Positions 32,121 through 52,146 of a stretch of DNA of 64,000 bases are shown piece after piece. The stretch is from Chamaelirium japonicum (taxonomy: Eukaryota; Streptophyta; Magnoliopsida; Liliales; Melanthiaceae). The notes under the pieces were generated by a model. It was not told the origin of the DNA. It searched no databases and was given only the letters and a program-made list of their open reading frames with translations. Numbering within the stretch: the stretch's first letter is position 1; every line of letters starts with the position of its first letter. The translations under genes and the position numbers were made by a program. The stretch is taken from assembly GCA_947650365.1 (NCBI GenBank), contig OX393549.1, positions 37,281,098-37,345,097 of the forward strand, in the 5' to 3' direction.

Positions 32121-33749
32121 GTCTCTGATTCTCAGTTTTGATGAGAATCAGAGACCTAAATAAATGAGAAGCTGGTAAAATAACTTGCATAAACCCCCTC
32201 AACTTATCCAAACCTTACCCATGGACCCCTATAGTTAGGGGGCATTCTAAATAAAGGATTATTCCTTTATTTGGGTATTAGTTTGATTTTTTTTTAGATT
32301 TCATTTTATCTATAAGCACTGGCCAAAATAATATGATTCAACATGCATAAAATTGTGTATCACCAATAAATATTTCACCAAAAAACCCAATGATTCAAGA
32401 CCCAATTCAAAAACTCATAAATTTGGGTTTCATCATGCATAAAATTGTGTATCAAAAAACCAATTCAAAACCCATTGATTAAACACCTAATTCAAAAAAA
32501 CCAAGCGGACCGGCTCGCTTTTTATTCCCCCTTTTTTCCCTTCGCCCTAGGGTGTCGATGTCCCTCTTGGCCTCCAATAGATTACTGAAAGTGACCTGCA
32601 AACACACAACAAAATTCCTATTGGCAGATGAAAAAAATGACAGACAATTAAAAGGCTAGGCATCACAGAATTTCATGGTTACTGGAAATGCCTTGAGTCG
32701 CCATTGATGGTTTTACCTAAGTAGAGACCGATTGATTTGCAACACTTCTGTATGACTGAGTAGGGATCTGCTGGAGAACACTACCCCTTCTTCATCCCCG
32801 CTCTTCTTTATCCCCGCCGCTTCCTTATTGGACCATTATTGTACAACCGATGAGGTCCATCCATACGAACCTCAAAACCATCCTCAGCTTCACCATCCCC
32901 GTCACCGCTGCTTGCAGCTCCTGCCAACACGACCAAAGTAAAACCCATCATCCCATTTCTAAACTCTTCAAACAATCAATCCACTCTGAAAATTAGGGGA
33001 CTGAGAGACATCGAGGCTTGAACCTGGAGACGGACCTTTCCTTACATACCTGATTGACATATCGGGAGGCATCGAGGCTTAAACCTAGAGATGGACCTTT
33101 CTTTGCAATGAGTAGCATGTTATGTGCTCGACTGACATTTTCTGAAATCGATCAGAAAGAGAGAGAGCGAAAGAGAGAGAGAGAGAAGGGGGGGGGGGGA
33201 GGGGGAGGGGGTTTCCAACATGGGTGGATGGAGGGACTGCGATAGTCAATCAGCTACTCTCTCTTCATTTTCTTCAAATCAGGAAAAAAAAATCAGCTTC
33301 AAAATTTAACAAATTGATACATATGAAAGAAAAAAAAAATATGTAAGGAACATTCATCAAAAAAGAAAAATAACAAAACAAATGCCAATAGATCAACCCC
33401 AACCCCGATCCCGCAAGCGACCCCGACCCCGCTGGCCAATGGAAGAACCCTGCACCAAAAAAAAAATGATGTCAAAAAACATACGCACACACACACACAC
33501 ACGGAGACCCCAACCTGACGGCCCCGACCATCCCCTGCACCAGTGACGATCGAGTCTCCGGCGATGTGCTCCTCTGCCTACCCGCAGGCGACGACCCCGA
33601 CCCCAACCCCGCCGGCGATGACCCTGATTGATTCCCCCTTCGTCCAGGATCATTCCGTCCCCCCGTACACCCTCTTCCCCTCCTCCACTGAGTCCCCTTC
33701 CTTCTCTGCTCTGCGAAAAACTTTATAAAAAAAAAAATCAGAGAGAGAG

Positions 33750-36724
33750 TGTAGCACTCCGGGTTTTTTTATTTTTATTTTTTTTTATTTCCTATATTGG
33801 TTTCTAGACGGGGCTTTTCCTTAGCCGTTTTGTTTTCTTATTGGGAAGATCTTCAGTTTCGAACCTGGCTTATTTATGAGGCGGGCCGATTCTTCTCTTT
33901 TGTTGGGCTTGGTCTTAGAGAGAGAGAGGCCCAAGTTGACCACTCCTCTTTAATTGCCTTTATGGATTTCCAAAGATTTGAAACGTTTCCAAGTCTAGTG
34001 ATCAAGGTCATCCCATAAGCAACGTATCCCTCAAGTACCTATTAACTACCCCAAGTCATGCACAAATTAATCTTCTCATCCCATAAGCAACGTATCCCTC
34101 AAGTACCTATTAACTACCCCAAGTCATGCATGAATTAATCTTCTCATCCCATAAGCAATGTATTCCTCAAGTACCTATTAACTACCCCAAGTCATGCACG
34201 AATTAATCTCCTCATCCCATAAGCAACGTACCCCTCAAGTACCTATTAACTACTCCAAGTCATGCATGAATTAATCTCCTCATCCCATAAGCAACGTATT
34301 CCTCAAGTACGTATTAACTACCCTAAGTCATACACGAATTAATCTCCTCATCCCATAAGCAACGTATCCCTCAAGTACCTATTAACTACCCCAAGTTATG
34401 CACGAATTAATCTCCCCTTTATCTGGCCGAAAACCCATCTCCTCTTCAGTTACGATTGTGAGATCGTGAGGAGTTGTCAAGGGATCAAGAGAGGAGAAGA
34501 GATCAAGATCGAGAGAAGAGGAGAGAAGCAAACGAGGCCCCGGTGACCTCTTCCCCGTCGAGGTAGGCCAACTCCTTCATTCCTCCCTTTGTTTCTCCCC
34601 TCCTAAATACATCAGCACCGCAACCATGTGGCCATAGCCGTATGCATACAAACCACCCCTTGACCCCACCTCCATCGACGACCTTACCGTGATCCTTGTA
34701 AGGAATCATCCGACCAACACCGGCTACGTTTGTGCACCATCAAACCCACCTGAGAGCTCATTCGTTTTCTCTTCTTTCCCCACCGAGCCGGTTAGGGCTT
34801 AGTGGCTGTGCAGACATGCTGAACTTCTAAACCCAATGGCTCTGGAGATTGGCTGCTAGCCGGAAGCTCTGATAGAGGGCCGTGTGTGGAAGCCATCTAT
34901 TGTTTCTGGTTCTGATAGCAAAAGAAGAGAAGTTGGAAATTGGGTTTGATATCGAATCCATCTCAACCATCCATCCATTTTCCCATGCATTGTAGTGGTG
35001 GGTCATCCAACCCTTTTTCCATGCAACGTAGTTAGAAGCTTACTTTTTTTTTTTGTGCCTCAAGTTGTACCCACCTAGCCTTTAACTAGTTATACCCCTA
35101 CACTCATGTCCTTTGTTTAATGCACCTACAACTCATTATCCTCCTTTTTATGTATTACAACCCTATTTATTAGAGCACCCCGATTTCTAATACAATCCTT
35201 AGTAATTTCTTTTGAGCACCCCAACCTTTTGTAAATGGATTGGGACTAACATTTAGGTTATGTCTGGACCCGACCCATGCCAAACCTGACTCAACCTAAA
35301 CCTAACCCATGAACCTAAACTTGACCCAAGCCCGATCCAAGCTGAACCAAACCCGGTTCGATTTTGGATCCAAACACCTTAGCCTTAGTTTCTTATACAA
35401 TTCCTTGCTTTGTTCAGACTATTCCCAGATTAGGAGCGGAGCGACTCACGATCGATAGACACGCTCCAACAGGTTAGTCGTACTGCATGTAGATATTTTA
35501 ATTAAAAATAAATTATTCGTGTAATATGTTGCATACTTAGTTAGAGATCATAGACATATACCTTTTGATTTGCCAAGTTGGTAGATATTATCTTTTTGTT
35601 CTATTTATTTGAATATAAATTGTTTAGAGACTGGTCGATTAGGAGAACATTTATTTATATGATTTTATGGGTTTGTAGCAACTTCTGAAATGTCCTGGCG
35701 TCGTGGCAACCTAGTTGCCCGACTGGCTCTCGGTATAGATCCACGTGCACATCGTAGGTAAGTGAATCCCTAGCTGTGCACAGACCGAAACGAGTAGGGA
35801 GGATCACGGGGTTAGGTCACGGGTTGTTTCCTGCATGGAAACTGAGGTGGAGTGGCCTAATCCTGGGGTTTAGACCCCACAGAAAGCAAGTTGGGTGTGA
35901 GTGCCCCGTGGTGAAAGACCAAGCCCCCTTTTTGGCCACTAGGGTAGTATGTCTCGAGGCTGTATCCCGAGCATAAGTAACGGAGTGGTTCATCTGTTGC
36001 GAAAAAGGAACCCAATAGTAACGCCACCAAGTCGGGAGCCTTGCTCAAACTTGGGGTTCACACTTGCTTCCCCCCTCCTTCTTTTCCTTTCTGTTCTTTT
36101 CCTTAGCCTAGGGCTTTGCATCACTATGCACAACCTAGAAAATGGGTTCTCTCATAAAGTGGAATGGGACGCTTCATGAGGGAATTGTCGGTTAGGACCT
36201 TGAGCGTATAATATGGGATTTTTGGACATAATAAAATAGATCACTTAGCATAGATTTGTAGTAGTTGTAGTTCTTTTATTGGTTACTTAGTTATGGTTGC
36301 AGTTTTACTTTACTATAGTAGTATATTTTCTCCAATATATCTTTCTTGCGTTCTCCTACTTGTTCTTTAGGACCACTAAGGTTTATACTCAGGGGGAATT
36401 GTTTTGTTGTTTTTTTTCCTCTCCCCCAGGTTCTTTCCCTCGGGCGAAGCATTAGGAGCTTTATGACAGTTTTAGTTGGAGTAGCAGTTCATCACCGGAT
36501 TGCAAGGTAGGAGTGACAACTGGAGTTGTCTAGTTATTTACCATTTCATGTTATTATATTTGGACTGTAAAGACGTTATAGGAGTATTGTTAATGGAATA
36601 GATATTTAATTATTAGTTATTGCTTCCGCATTATGTTATCTCTGTAATTATATTTTCCTCTATTTCGAAATATCACCCTTGAGTTTTGGACCCTCTCTTC
36701 TTAGTCCAAAATTCGGGGCGTGAC

Positions 36725-36725
<1 letters not shown>
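33750..36725 (-). mobile_element. Solo LTR, Ty3/gypsy type (Tekay/Del-like ends)
   Basis: On the minus strand the segment starts TGTCACGCCCCGAATTTTGG and ends GGAGTGCTACA, the ends seen in Tekay/Del-type LTRs. The length is 2976 bp. GAGAG lies directly outside both ends (33745-33749 and 36726-36730). This agrees with a 5-bp target duplication, although the site is itself a (GA)n tract. No internal region or second LTR is present, so it is a solo LTR left by recombination. It contains a 68-bp tandem array. Confidence 0.65.
34011..34415. repeat. 68-bp tandem repeat, six copies, inside the solo LTR
   Basis: Units start at 34011, 34079, 34147, 34215, 34283 and 34351 with TCCCATAAGCAACGTA and contain CAAGTACCTATTAACTACC. 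The period is exactly 68 bp and copies differ at only a few positions each, so the array is young relative to the LTR or kept uniform by conversion. Confidence 0.9.
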
Positions 36726-36783
<58 letters not shown>

Positions 36784-36860
36784 AGAGCCTGAGGGGGTGT
36801 GGGTGTTCATCGCAGCCACAACGCCTGAACCCTAGGCCACCAGAGAGGGAGGGAGGGAGG

Positions 36861-36906
<46 letters not shown>
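36726..36906. repeat. (GA)n tracts at the right side of the solo LTR
   Basis: GA runs at 36726-36779 and about 36862-36905 are separated by about 60 bp. The first is the target in which the LTR lies. Both belong to Helitron-like element 2. Confidence 0.85.
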
Positions 36907-37649
36907 CCGGAGTCGAAGGAGGTGCAGTCGGTCGGCGAGATCGAATCTGGATCGGCGAGATCGGATCTGGATTTGGATCTGGATTTGGTCGGATAAGCAA
37001 TCGGTGGGCTAGATCGGAGCTGATTAATCCCCTCCACCGGAGCTGTAGTCGGTCGGCGAGATCGGATCTGGATCTGGTCGGATCAGCAGTCGGTCGGCGA
37101 GATTAGAGTTGATCAATCCCCTCCCCGTCACTGCCCTTCCATTGGAGAAGAAAGGGGGAGGGGAGTCGATCAGCCCCCTCCCCTAGAGGTCGAAATCCCG
37201 AGAGATGAGAGAGAGGAAAGGGCTCGAGAGGATGGAGAGGGAGAGATCGGAGAGCTGTGATCGGGGCAAAGTTTAGGGAGGGAGGGCGGGGCTGTGATCG
37301 GGGATCGGAGAGCTGGACGATTAAGAGAGAGAGAGGTGGAGGTGGGGGTCAGGGACGGGGACGGGAACAGGGTCGGGATAAAATAGGAAGGAGAGAGGAG
37401 ACCATGATTTAATGGACGGCTGTGATTTTTTCGGGTTAGTCCAGATCTGGCAACGTAGCTGGTATAACCACAGCTATCTATTTAATCCAGTTCCATTTTT
37501 AGAGGGCTGGTCGGATCAATCACAGCTGTTAATCTAATTCTTCCAAGTGAATGACACTCACCTTAACAGCAATGAACGGCTGTGTTTGTCTCTTACGTTT
37601 GTCTCTCGACTCAATTAAATGTTTGTCCCCCCCACAAAACCCTGAAATA

Positions 37650-38611
<962 letters not shown>

Positions 38612-38613
<2 letters not shown>

Positions 38614-39300
38614 TTTATTTGCATATTACTTTTGAGACAAAAACATGAATTCTTTGCATATTGTCACCTCTAAGCCAAGAAAATGATTAAGCTGTTCAAA
38701 ACTCTTCATCTCAAATTGAATTACAAGCTCTTCTCTAAGCCTTGCAATTTCTATATCAATATCACTGGTAATTATCATATCATCAACATATAATAAAATT
38801 ATGACATACATATATGAATCTCGTTTAATAAACATACCCGCATCAGAGTTTGAAGAAACATAACCAAGGTATTCTGATATCTTACCGTACCATTTTTGTG
38901 GTGCTTGCTTAAGTCCATAAAGCGTTTTCTTCAGTTTGCATACACGGTTGGGATGTTTTTTGGACACGAACCCCTTGGTTGCTCCATATAACTATCACGA
39001 TCAATCTCACCATATAGAAATGCATTTATTTTCACAACTGGTTGCCAAAGTTTTCACCCTCCACTGGCCGTCAATGATAATATGACTCAAATTGATGTCA
39101 TTTTCGCAACTGGACTGAATGTTTCTTCGTAGTCAAATCCATATCTTTGAGAGAATCCACGGGCCATGAGTTTGCATTGTATCTTTCAATTGTGTCGTTT
39201 ACTTTGTACTCTACCTTATAGACACTTACATGAAATGGGCTGCACTCCATCTGATTTTGGGACTAAATCCCATGCCTCATTTTTTTAGAAGTGTGTTGAT
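38612..39300 (-). mobile_element. Ty1/copia reverse-transcriptase remnant (fossil)
   Basis: The minus strand reads as a copia RT: GFDYEETFSPVAKM, INAFLYGEID, VCKLKKTLYGLKQAPQKWY, then ILLYVDDMIITSD (the YVDD catalytic motif) and HFLGLEV. It is an internal fragment without LTRs, degenerate and old. Its downstream edge is the (TA)n tract. Confidence 0.8.
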
Positions 39301-40296
39301 CTCCTCTTCATTGTTGATTCACATTCTTGCACCCCTTATGACTCTCTATAGGTGGTCGTAAGAAGACAGGGCGCAAGAGCAAGGACTCAAACAGGTCCAA
39401 AGATCGAAACGGGCTGCTATTTATCGATTCCATAATCTCGTGAGCATGACATCAACGATCAGGATTCGCACGTGCAAACAAGGCACAACGACCTTGAGGG
39501 AAAGTTCGCTCTCCACGATGTCCATACCGGGAGTCAAATAAGGAACCTCTCCAACATGGGCGAGAGGAAATACCACTAGGCCAAGAGCCCATTGGTAAAG
39601 AACATAATTTTCGGAGCACCTATTTTTGGTGGCCTCCTTGAGCAAGAGCAAAACTAACCCACCAGGGGAATGGAGAGTCGGCAAAGCAACCGATGCTTTC
39701 GTGAGGAGGTTGTGGGTTCAACTCCTCCCCCTCGATTTACCACGGAGTGAAGTGGGAGTTGCCAAGTGGGTCGGGCTTCACTCCCGTATGGATTAGTTCG
39801 AGCTTGAAGTGGGTCATTGTCAGAAACGTGTGGGGACACCCGCGGCCAATCTCAAAAACCCAAAAAATTAACTTCCAATTATGACTTCCATATGGATTCT
39901 TAAAGTAGAAAATTCAACTACAATATATTAAGTTCTATACATGGGATGGTACTCATCATCATCTTCTCCTTGTGTTCCCTAAAAATAGAAAGAAAAAGAT
40001 TAACCCTGCAACTTACCTTCCTTAGTGAGGGAAAGACGAGGAGAGAGAAACCACTCCCCGTGGCCCACACTTTGTCTCGCCTCGGTAATACTTATATTTT
40101 CATCCGGCATACAATGGCTTTGCCGAGGCAGCTCCCCATTCCCCATTTCGCTCCGCCAAACACATCTATACCTATATACTGCACCAGTAGCCTCAAACAA
40201 CTGATTGCCACATGGCAACCTTCGCGTCCTTTCTAGATGCCACGTGGCAACCTCAAGAGACGGTTCTCTCCAAAAACGCTCGCACTCAGACAACCA

Positions 40297-40299
<3 letters not shown>
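39300..40299. other. Intergenic stretch, no supported gene
   Basis: Near 39715 the sequence GGTTGTGGGTTCAACTCC resembles a tRNA-type B box, with GAGCCCATTGGTAAAG upstream at 39577, so a tRNA-derived SINE is conceivable. However, the spacing (over 120 bp) is too large and no poly(A) is seen. The part near 40010-40300 may hold the 3' flank of the ECA2-like gene. I see nothing else here. Confidence 0.3.

Positions 40300-40385
<86 letters not shown>
40300..40385. repeat. (TC)n microsatellite downstream of the ECA2-like gene
   Basis: About 43 uninterrupted CT units lie 0.26 kb past the stop codon of the calcium pump gene ((GA)n in its transcript orientation). It may lie in or just beyond the 3' UTR. 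Confidence 0.9.
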
Positions 40386-40387
<2 letters not shown>

Positions 40388-40640
40388 GCGAGCAGGGGGA
40401 GGGCAGTACAGGACAGGACAATTCCGCTAAGCCAAACACAGCCTTAGAGCAAGTCACATCCAAGTTTACCAACATTATTAATGAGCATGCACAAACTCAT
40501 AATACATATGTACATGTTATTTCAAAGCCAGTGCTATGCTGTTCCTTAAGAGAACGCATGGCCAATACCAGCATACATACATCTACAGTACAGGCCAAAA
40601 CCACCAGCATTCACCCCCTGCACACATCTTTCAACTACTT

Positions 40641-47841
<7,201 letters not shown>

Positions 47842-48660
47842 CCTCAAGCTCTCGAGTGGATTTCTTTCAAACAAGCACCAAATCAACGCCCTGCTCATTT
47901 CAAATCCGCATCACGGATAAAAACCAAAAAAATGAATTGAACAACTTTAAAAATGCTCTTTTTTTTTTCTTTATTGCTCTAAATCTAAGATATCAATATA
48001 GAAAATTCACAGGATTAAACAAAACAGTAAGACTTCAACATAGACAAATCATGTCTTTTCTATTCTGCGCTTAGAACTATGCGATTCCATCATCAAAACT
48101 TCATCTTGCAGACATATCCATCAAAATTTGATCAAAACAAAACATACCCATCAAGAGAAAAGGCAAGATTTTCATAAAGGAATCAAGAGGAAAGCAGGAG
48201 ATGTGTGTTCTTCTTTGCATTTAAGATTCTCTCATAACCCATCAACCAACCAATCTCCCATTCATCCAAACCAAACCAAAGATCATACAAACAACCAGTG
48301 GTAACCGCCACGAGGATACCTGAAGGGGGCAACCGCCGAGCAAGTGAACAAAACCGCCGACCCAAATGGGTCTTGCCCAAATGGACAGGAACAGCGGAAA
48401 GTGATGGTCTTTTAACGGGAAGATCAAACGGCGGGGTGGATCGAAAGAGAATCGCAGGGGACAAAAAGGGTGAGAGGGAGAGACTTGGGAATCAAGAATC
48501 AGTACCTTCTGAGAAGGATCGCTTGAGGTGGGCGCAGAGGAAACACAAAAAAAAAAAAAAAGGGGGCGCTCGCTCGGTCGCTTCCTCGAAGGCGCGGGGC
48601 TTCTTCAGAGGTGGGCGCACTTGCTTTGGCGTCCCATTCGCTGCGGGGCTTTAAGTAGGG
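47842..48660 (-). promoter_or_regulatory. 5' UTR, probable leader intron and promoter of the ECA2-like gene
   Basis: In transcript orientation an acceptor-like GAGCAG|GGCG ends at 47891, 49 bp before the ATG. A donor-like GAAG|GTACTG at 48505/48506 would start a leader intron of about 0.6 kb; another possible donor is CAG|GTATCC near 48320. Upstream lies a GC-rich stretch with a pyrimidine run (48547-48561) and a weak TATA-like TTAAAG near 48650. Nothing here encodes a convincing protein. Confidence 0.4.
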
Positions 48661-48834
48661 GGGCGCCCCGTTGACTTGTACTTCATGTGGAGCCCGACTT
48701 AGAAGAATAAGGGAACAAGACTCCACTGGTGTTCGATCCAAAACGAGACTATTCTGTTACCCGGCGTGACACCTTACGACCCTGTCCCACTCTTGCAAGG
48801 AAGCATAGTTGACAGGGATGGAAGGGTTTCTATC

Positions 48835-49102
48835 AGGGGTGGCAATGGGTCGTGTCGGGTCGGGTTCATGTCGTGTTTAGTTTCGGATCTTGTCCAAAAC
48901 CCCTAGACCCGGACTCGACCCGTTTAGCTAATCGTGTCTAGATCATAAAGCCGTACCCGATCCGCTTATAAACGGGTTGAACCAATAAGACCCGTTTATC
49001 ACAACGGGTCTATTCAGTTGACCCGATCCGACCCAATCCGACTTGACCCGAACTGACCCAATAGACCCGCTTATACTATATATTACAATATCGGATTGCG
49101 GG
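48835..49102 (+). mobile_element. hAT-type MITE, left part (split by LTR element)
   Basis: The part starts AGGGGTGGCAATGGG after TTTCTATC (48827-48834). It has the same GGGTC/GACCC words as 13528-13955 in opposite orientation, including the TACTATATATTACAATATC palindrome region. It stops at GCGGG (49098-49102), the target duplication of the LTR element. Confidence 0.8.
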
Positions 49103-49139
49103 TGTGGGCACCGAAATTAGCCCACGGGTTGAACCCGAC

Positions 49140-49505
49140 CCGCATGCGAAACCCGGCCCGCACACAACGGCCCGTATGCAAACTCGGCCCGCACACAACG
49201 GCCCGCATGCGAAACCTGGCCCGCACACAACGGCCCGCATGCGAACTCGGCCCGCACACAACGGCCCGCATGCGAAACCTGGCCCGCACACAACGGCCCG
49301 TATGCGAACTCGGCCCACACACAACGGCCCGCATGCGAAACCCGGCCCGCACACAACGGCCCGCATGCAAAACTCGGCCCGCACACAACGGCCCGCATGC
49401 GAAACTCGGACCGCACACAACGGCCCGTATGCGAAACTCGGCCCGCACACAACGGCCCGTATGCGAAACTCGGCTCGCACACAACGGCCCGCGTGCGAAC
49501 TAGGC
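49140..49505 (+). repeat. 31-33-bp tandem array in the LTR, eleven copies
   Basis: The unit is CGGCCCGCACACAACGGCCC followed by G(C/T)ATGCGAAACCT or GCATGCGAACT. Copies alternate between 31, 32 and 33 bp. The same array with four base differences lies in the 3' LTR (59572-59937). Spacer and repeat are not distinct, so it is a minisatellite and not a CRISPR array. Confidence 0.9.
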
Positions 49506-50424
49506 CCACGTGCGAACTCAATTCGCGCGCCATGGCCCGACCCAAAGCAAACGGGTCCCACCGGACCCGCAACTCGGACACAAAGGGGGGGGGGCCACCG
49601 GCCCCCCTTCTAGAAAACCGTGCCCCCCTCTTCATGGAGAGGTGGGGCCGGCCCTAAAAGAAAAGAAAAAGAAAAAGAAAAAAGAAAAGAAAAAGAAAAA
49701 GAAAAGAAAAAAGAAAAGAAAGGAAAAAGAAATCAAAACCGCCTCGATGCGGGGGGAGGTGGCGTGGACGTCTACGTAGCCGTAGATCCGCGACGATCCC
49801 TCGATCCAACGGACAAGATGACGTTGCGTCGCCATCCGATCCAAAAGTGCAACAAGAATAACAACTCGATCTCTAAAGATCGAGTCACATCTAGCCCATA
49901 ACCACTCCAACTAAAAAGGAGGAAATCGGGTTTGTTTCCCCAAATAAGGGAACAATATCTCGATGGTTATGAGGGGAGATATTGGAGGAAACAAAAAGAT
50001 TTCAGCAATATCTCCCCCAACCGCCCCCCTTTGCCTATAAATAGAAGGGGTCGGGGAAGGCATCAAGGGTCGAAAGCTGAAGAGGAAAAGGCTCTGCAAA
50101 GACGAGCTCCAACGCTTGAAGACCGAAGGCTTCACGAGGCACGGCAAGCACGTCCTACGGGAATCCTTGGCCCTTCAAGTCCTCATCAACGTGAAGACCT
50201 TGTACTCGAAGATCAAAGCTTCGACTCCTCGCACGAAGAAGAAAGCTTGGAGAAGAAGACCCGGAGTCGTCGTCATCCCGACTTCTCCAACGATCTTCAT
50301 CAACTCCGAAGAAGCCATAAGCAAAGGCCGGAGAAGAAGATCGAAGCCGACAACACCCGTCGTCTTCAACAAAGGCGTCGACTCCTCGCACGAAGAAGAA
50401 AGCTTGGAGAAGAAGGCCTGAAGC

Positions 50425-51365
50425 CGGTGCTACCCCTGCCGTCTTCATCAACAAAAGCCGACGCTACAACCGTCGTGCGGAGATCGGTGCTACCCCCACC
50501 GTCTTCACCAACAAAGCCGACGCTACAACCGTCGTGCGGTGATCGGTGCTACCCCCGCCGTCTTCATCAACAAAGCCGACGCTACAACCGTCGTGCGGAG
50601 ATCGGTGCTACCCCTGCCGTCTCCACTAACAAAGCCGACGCTACAACCGTCGCACGGAGATCGGTGCTACCACCACCGTCTTCATCAACAAAAGCCGACG
50701 CTACAACCGTCGCATAGAGATCGGTGCTACACCCGCCATCTCCAAAAGAAGCCTTCAACTCCAATCAAGCCAAACACGCCCGGAGAAGAAGTCAACGTCA
50801 CAACCGTCGCCAGGTCCGAAAGCCGAAGACGAAGGAGCTCCGCAAGAGAAGCTCCAACGCTCGACGACCGAAGGCTTCACGAGGCACGGCAAGCATATCC
50901 TACGGGAGTCCTTGGCCCTTCAAGTCCTCATCAACGTGAAGACCTTGCACTCGAAGGTCAAAGCTTCGGCTCCTCGCACGAAGAAGAAAGCGTGGAGAAG
51001 AAGACCCGGAGCCGTCATCACCCGATTGCTCCAACGATCTTCATCAGCTCCGAAGACGCCATAAGCAAAGGCCGGAGAAGAAGATCGAAGCCGACAACAC
51101 CCGTCATCTTCAATCAAGGCATCGACTCCTCGCACGAAGAAGAAAGCCGGGAGAAGAAGGCCTGAAGCCGGTGCTACCCCTACCGTCTTCGTCAACAAAA
51201 GCCGACGCTACAACCGTCGCACGGAAGCCGGTGCTACCCCTGCCGTCTTCGTCAACAAAAGCCGACGCTACAACCGTCGTGCAGAAGCCGGTGCTACACC
51301 CGCCGTCTTCATCAACAAAAGCCGACGCTACAACCGTCGCACGAAGATCGGTGCTACCCCCGTCG
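50425..51365 (+). repeat. Two blocks of about 60-bp repeats in the LTR
   Basis: The unit contains GGTGCTACCCCTGCCGTCTT, CATCAACAAAAGCCGACGC and TACAACCGTCG. Five to six copies lie at about 50425-50735 and three to four at about 51170-51365. The unique stretch between them (CTTCACGAGGCACGGCAAGC..) is itself a duplicate of the stretch before the first block, so the whole block was duplicated. The 3' LTR repeats this at 60857-61797. Confidence 0.85.
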
Positions 51366-52080
51366 AAAAGCCAATACCAACGCCACAACCGTCGAGGAAG
51401 CCGGAAGAATAAAGAAGCCTTGAAGAAGTAACGCCAGTCGTTCGAGAAGAAGATCGAGTCAAAGCTAAAGTCAAAGCCGACGCAAGAAGCCAAAGCAAAC
51501 GCACCGGTAAAGCCCGCGCTAAAGCAACGCACGTGCCAAAGCCAAGCAACTACGACGGTCACGAGCAAAGCACCGCACGTTCTAGCCGATACGACGCGAA
51601 GTCCGGAAGAACTAAAGCATCACAAGTCTCTACCCGTCTACGTTCAAGCGCAAGCGCCAAAGCAAAGCAAACTCCAGAGCCACGCCAAAGCTACGCCAAA
51701 GCCGAAAGCTAAAGCCAAAGCCGAAGCCAAAAACACGATCGACGCCGCGAACCGACGATCAAGGATGCCAAGGTCTAGCAAGGATCGAGGAAGACACGAA
51801 GGTCGAGGAACAAAGCCCAAAACCTCCCTAGCCGAGAAAGCGCGAAGCACGGACGGGACAAGATCAACGGCGGAACTCCTTAGCCTCTCAAAAACCCTCA
51901 CCCTGTAAAGACCTCTGTCCTGGGCAACCCCTTCAGAGCTCTCACACGAATACCACGTGGAGACGCGGATCAAAGGGACCCTCCAGAGGATCTCTCCCAC
52001 AATCTCCTGATCAAAAATTTGTAATCTCGTGTGATCCGCAATAAAGACGACCCGAATCTTTTTCTGCGACCACAGATTTC

Positions 52081-52098
52081 TGGCACGCCCGGTGGGAC
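52081..52098 (+). other. Primer-binding-like site of the gypsy element
   Basis: TGGCACGCCCGGTGGGAC lies six bases after the LTR and starts with TGG, the complement of a tRNA CCA end. I do not assign the tRNA. Confidence 0.7.
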
Positions 52099-52146
52099 CT
52101 CCTCTCCTTTCATCCGTACGTTTGAAGGAGTTGCTTCAAGTTCGCC

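Larger units (their letters stand above)
49103..52074 (+). repeat. 5' LTR of the gag-only gypsy element
   Basis: The TATA box CTATAAATAG is at 50035-50044 and AATAAA at 52040-52045. The U3 part opens with eleven copies of a 31-33-bp repeat (about 49140-49505). The transcribed part contains two blocks of about 60-bp repeats (about 50425-50735 and 51170-51365) and a 340-bp direct duplication (about 50110-50450 and 50850-51190). A frame of 261 codons at 49932-50717 spans the TATA box and is made of these repeats, so it is not a gene. Confidence 0.9.

Noticed and set aside
39570-39735. tRNA gene or tRNA-derived SINE from A/B-box-like words
   Set aside because: The two boxes are over 120 bp apart, no cloverleaf can be drawn, and no poly(A) follows. 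Left as a remark only.
47842-47898. Upstream in-frame ATG adding 19 residues (MSRALIWC...) to the ECA2-like protein
   Set aside because: Family similarity begins at MEEKPF. The extra part contains a likely leader-intron acceptor (GAGCAG|) and does not resemble ECA N-termini.
48183-48741. Frames of 80-118 codons upstream of the ECA2-like gene
   Set aside because: They overlap on both strands in the probable leader and promoter region, with no domain and no splice connection to another exon.
49140-49505. CRISPR-like array of 31-33-bp repeats
   Set aside because: Plant nuclear context, units directly adjacent without unique spacers, and the array is part of an LTR. It is a minisatellite.
49932-50717. 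261-codon frame inside the 5' LTR (and its copy at 60364-61149)
   Set aside because: It starts upstream of the TATA box and consists of the 60-bp repeats and duplicated LTR sequence; there is no protein family signal.
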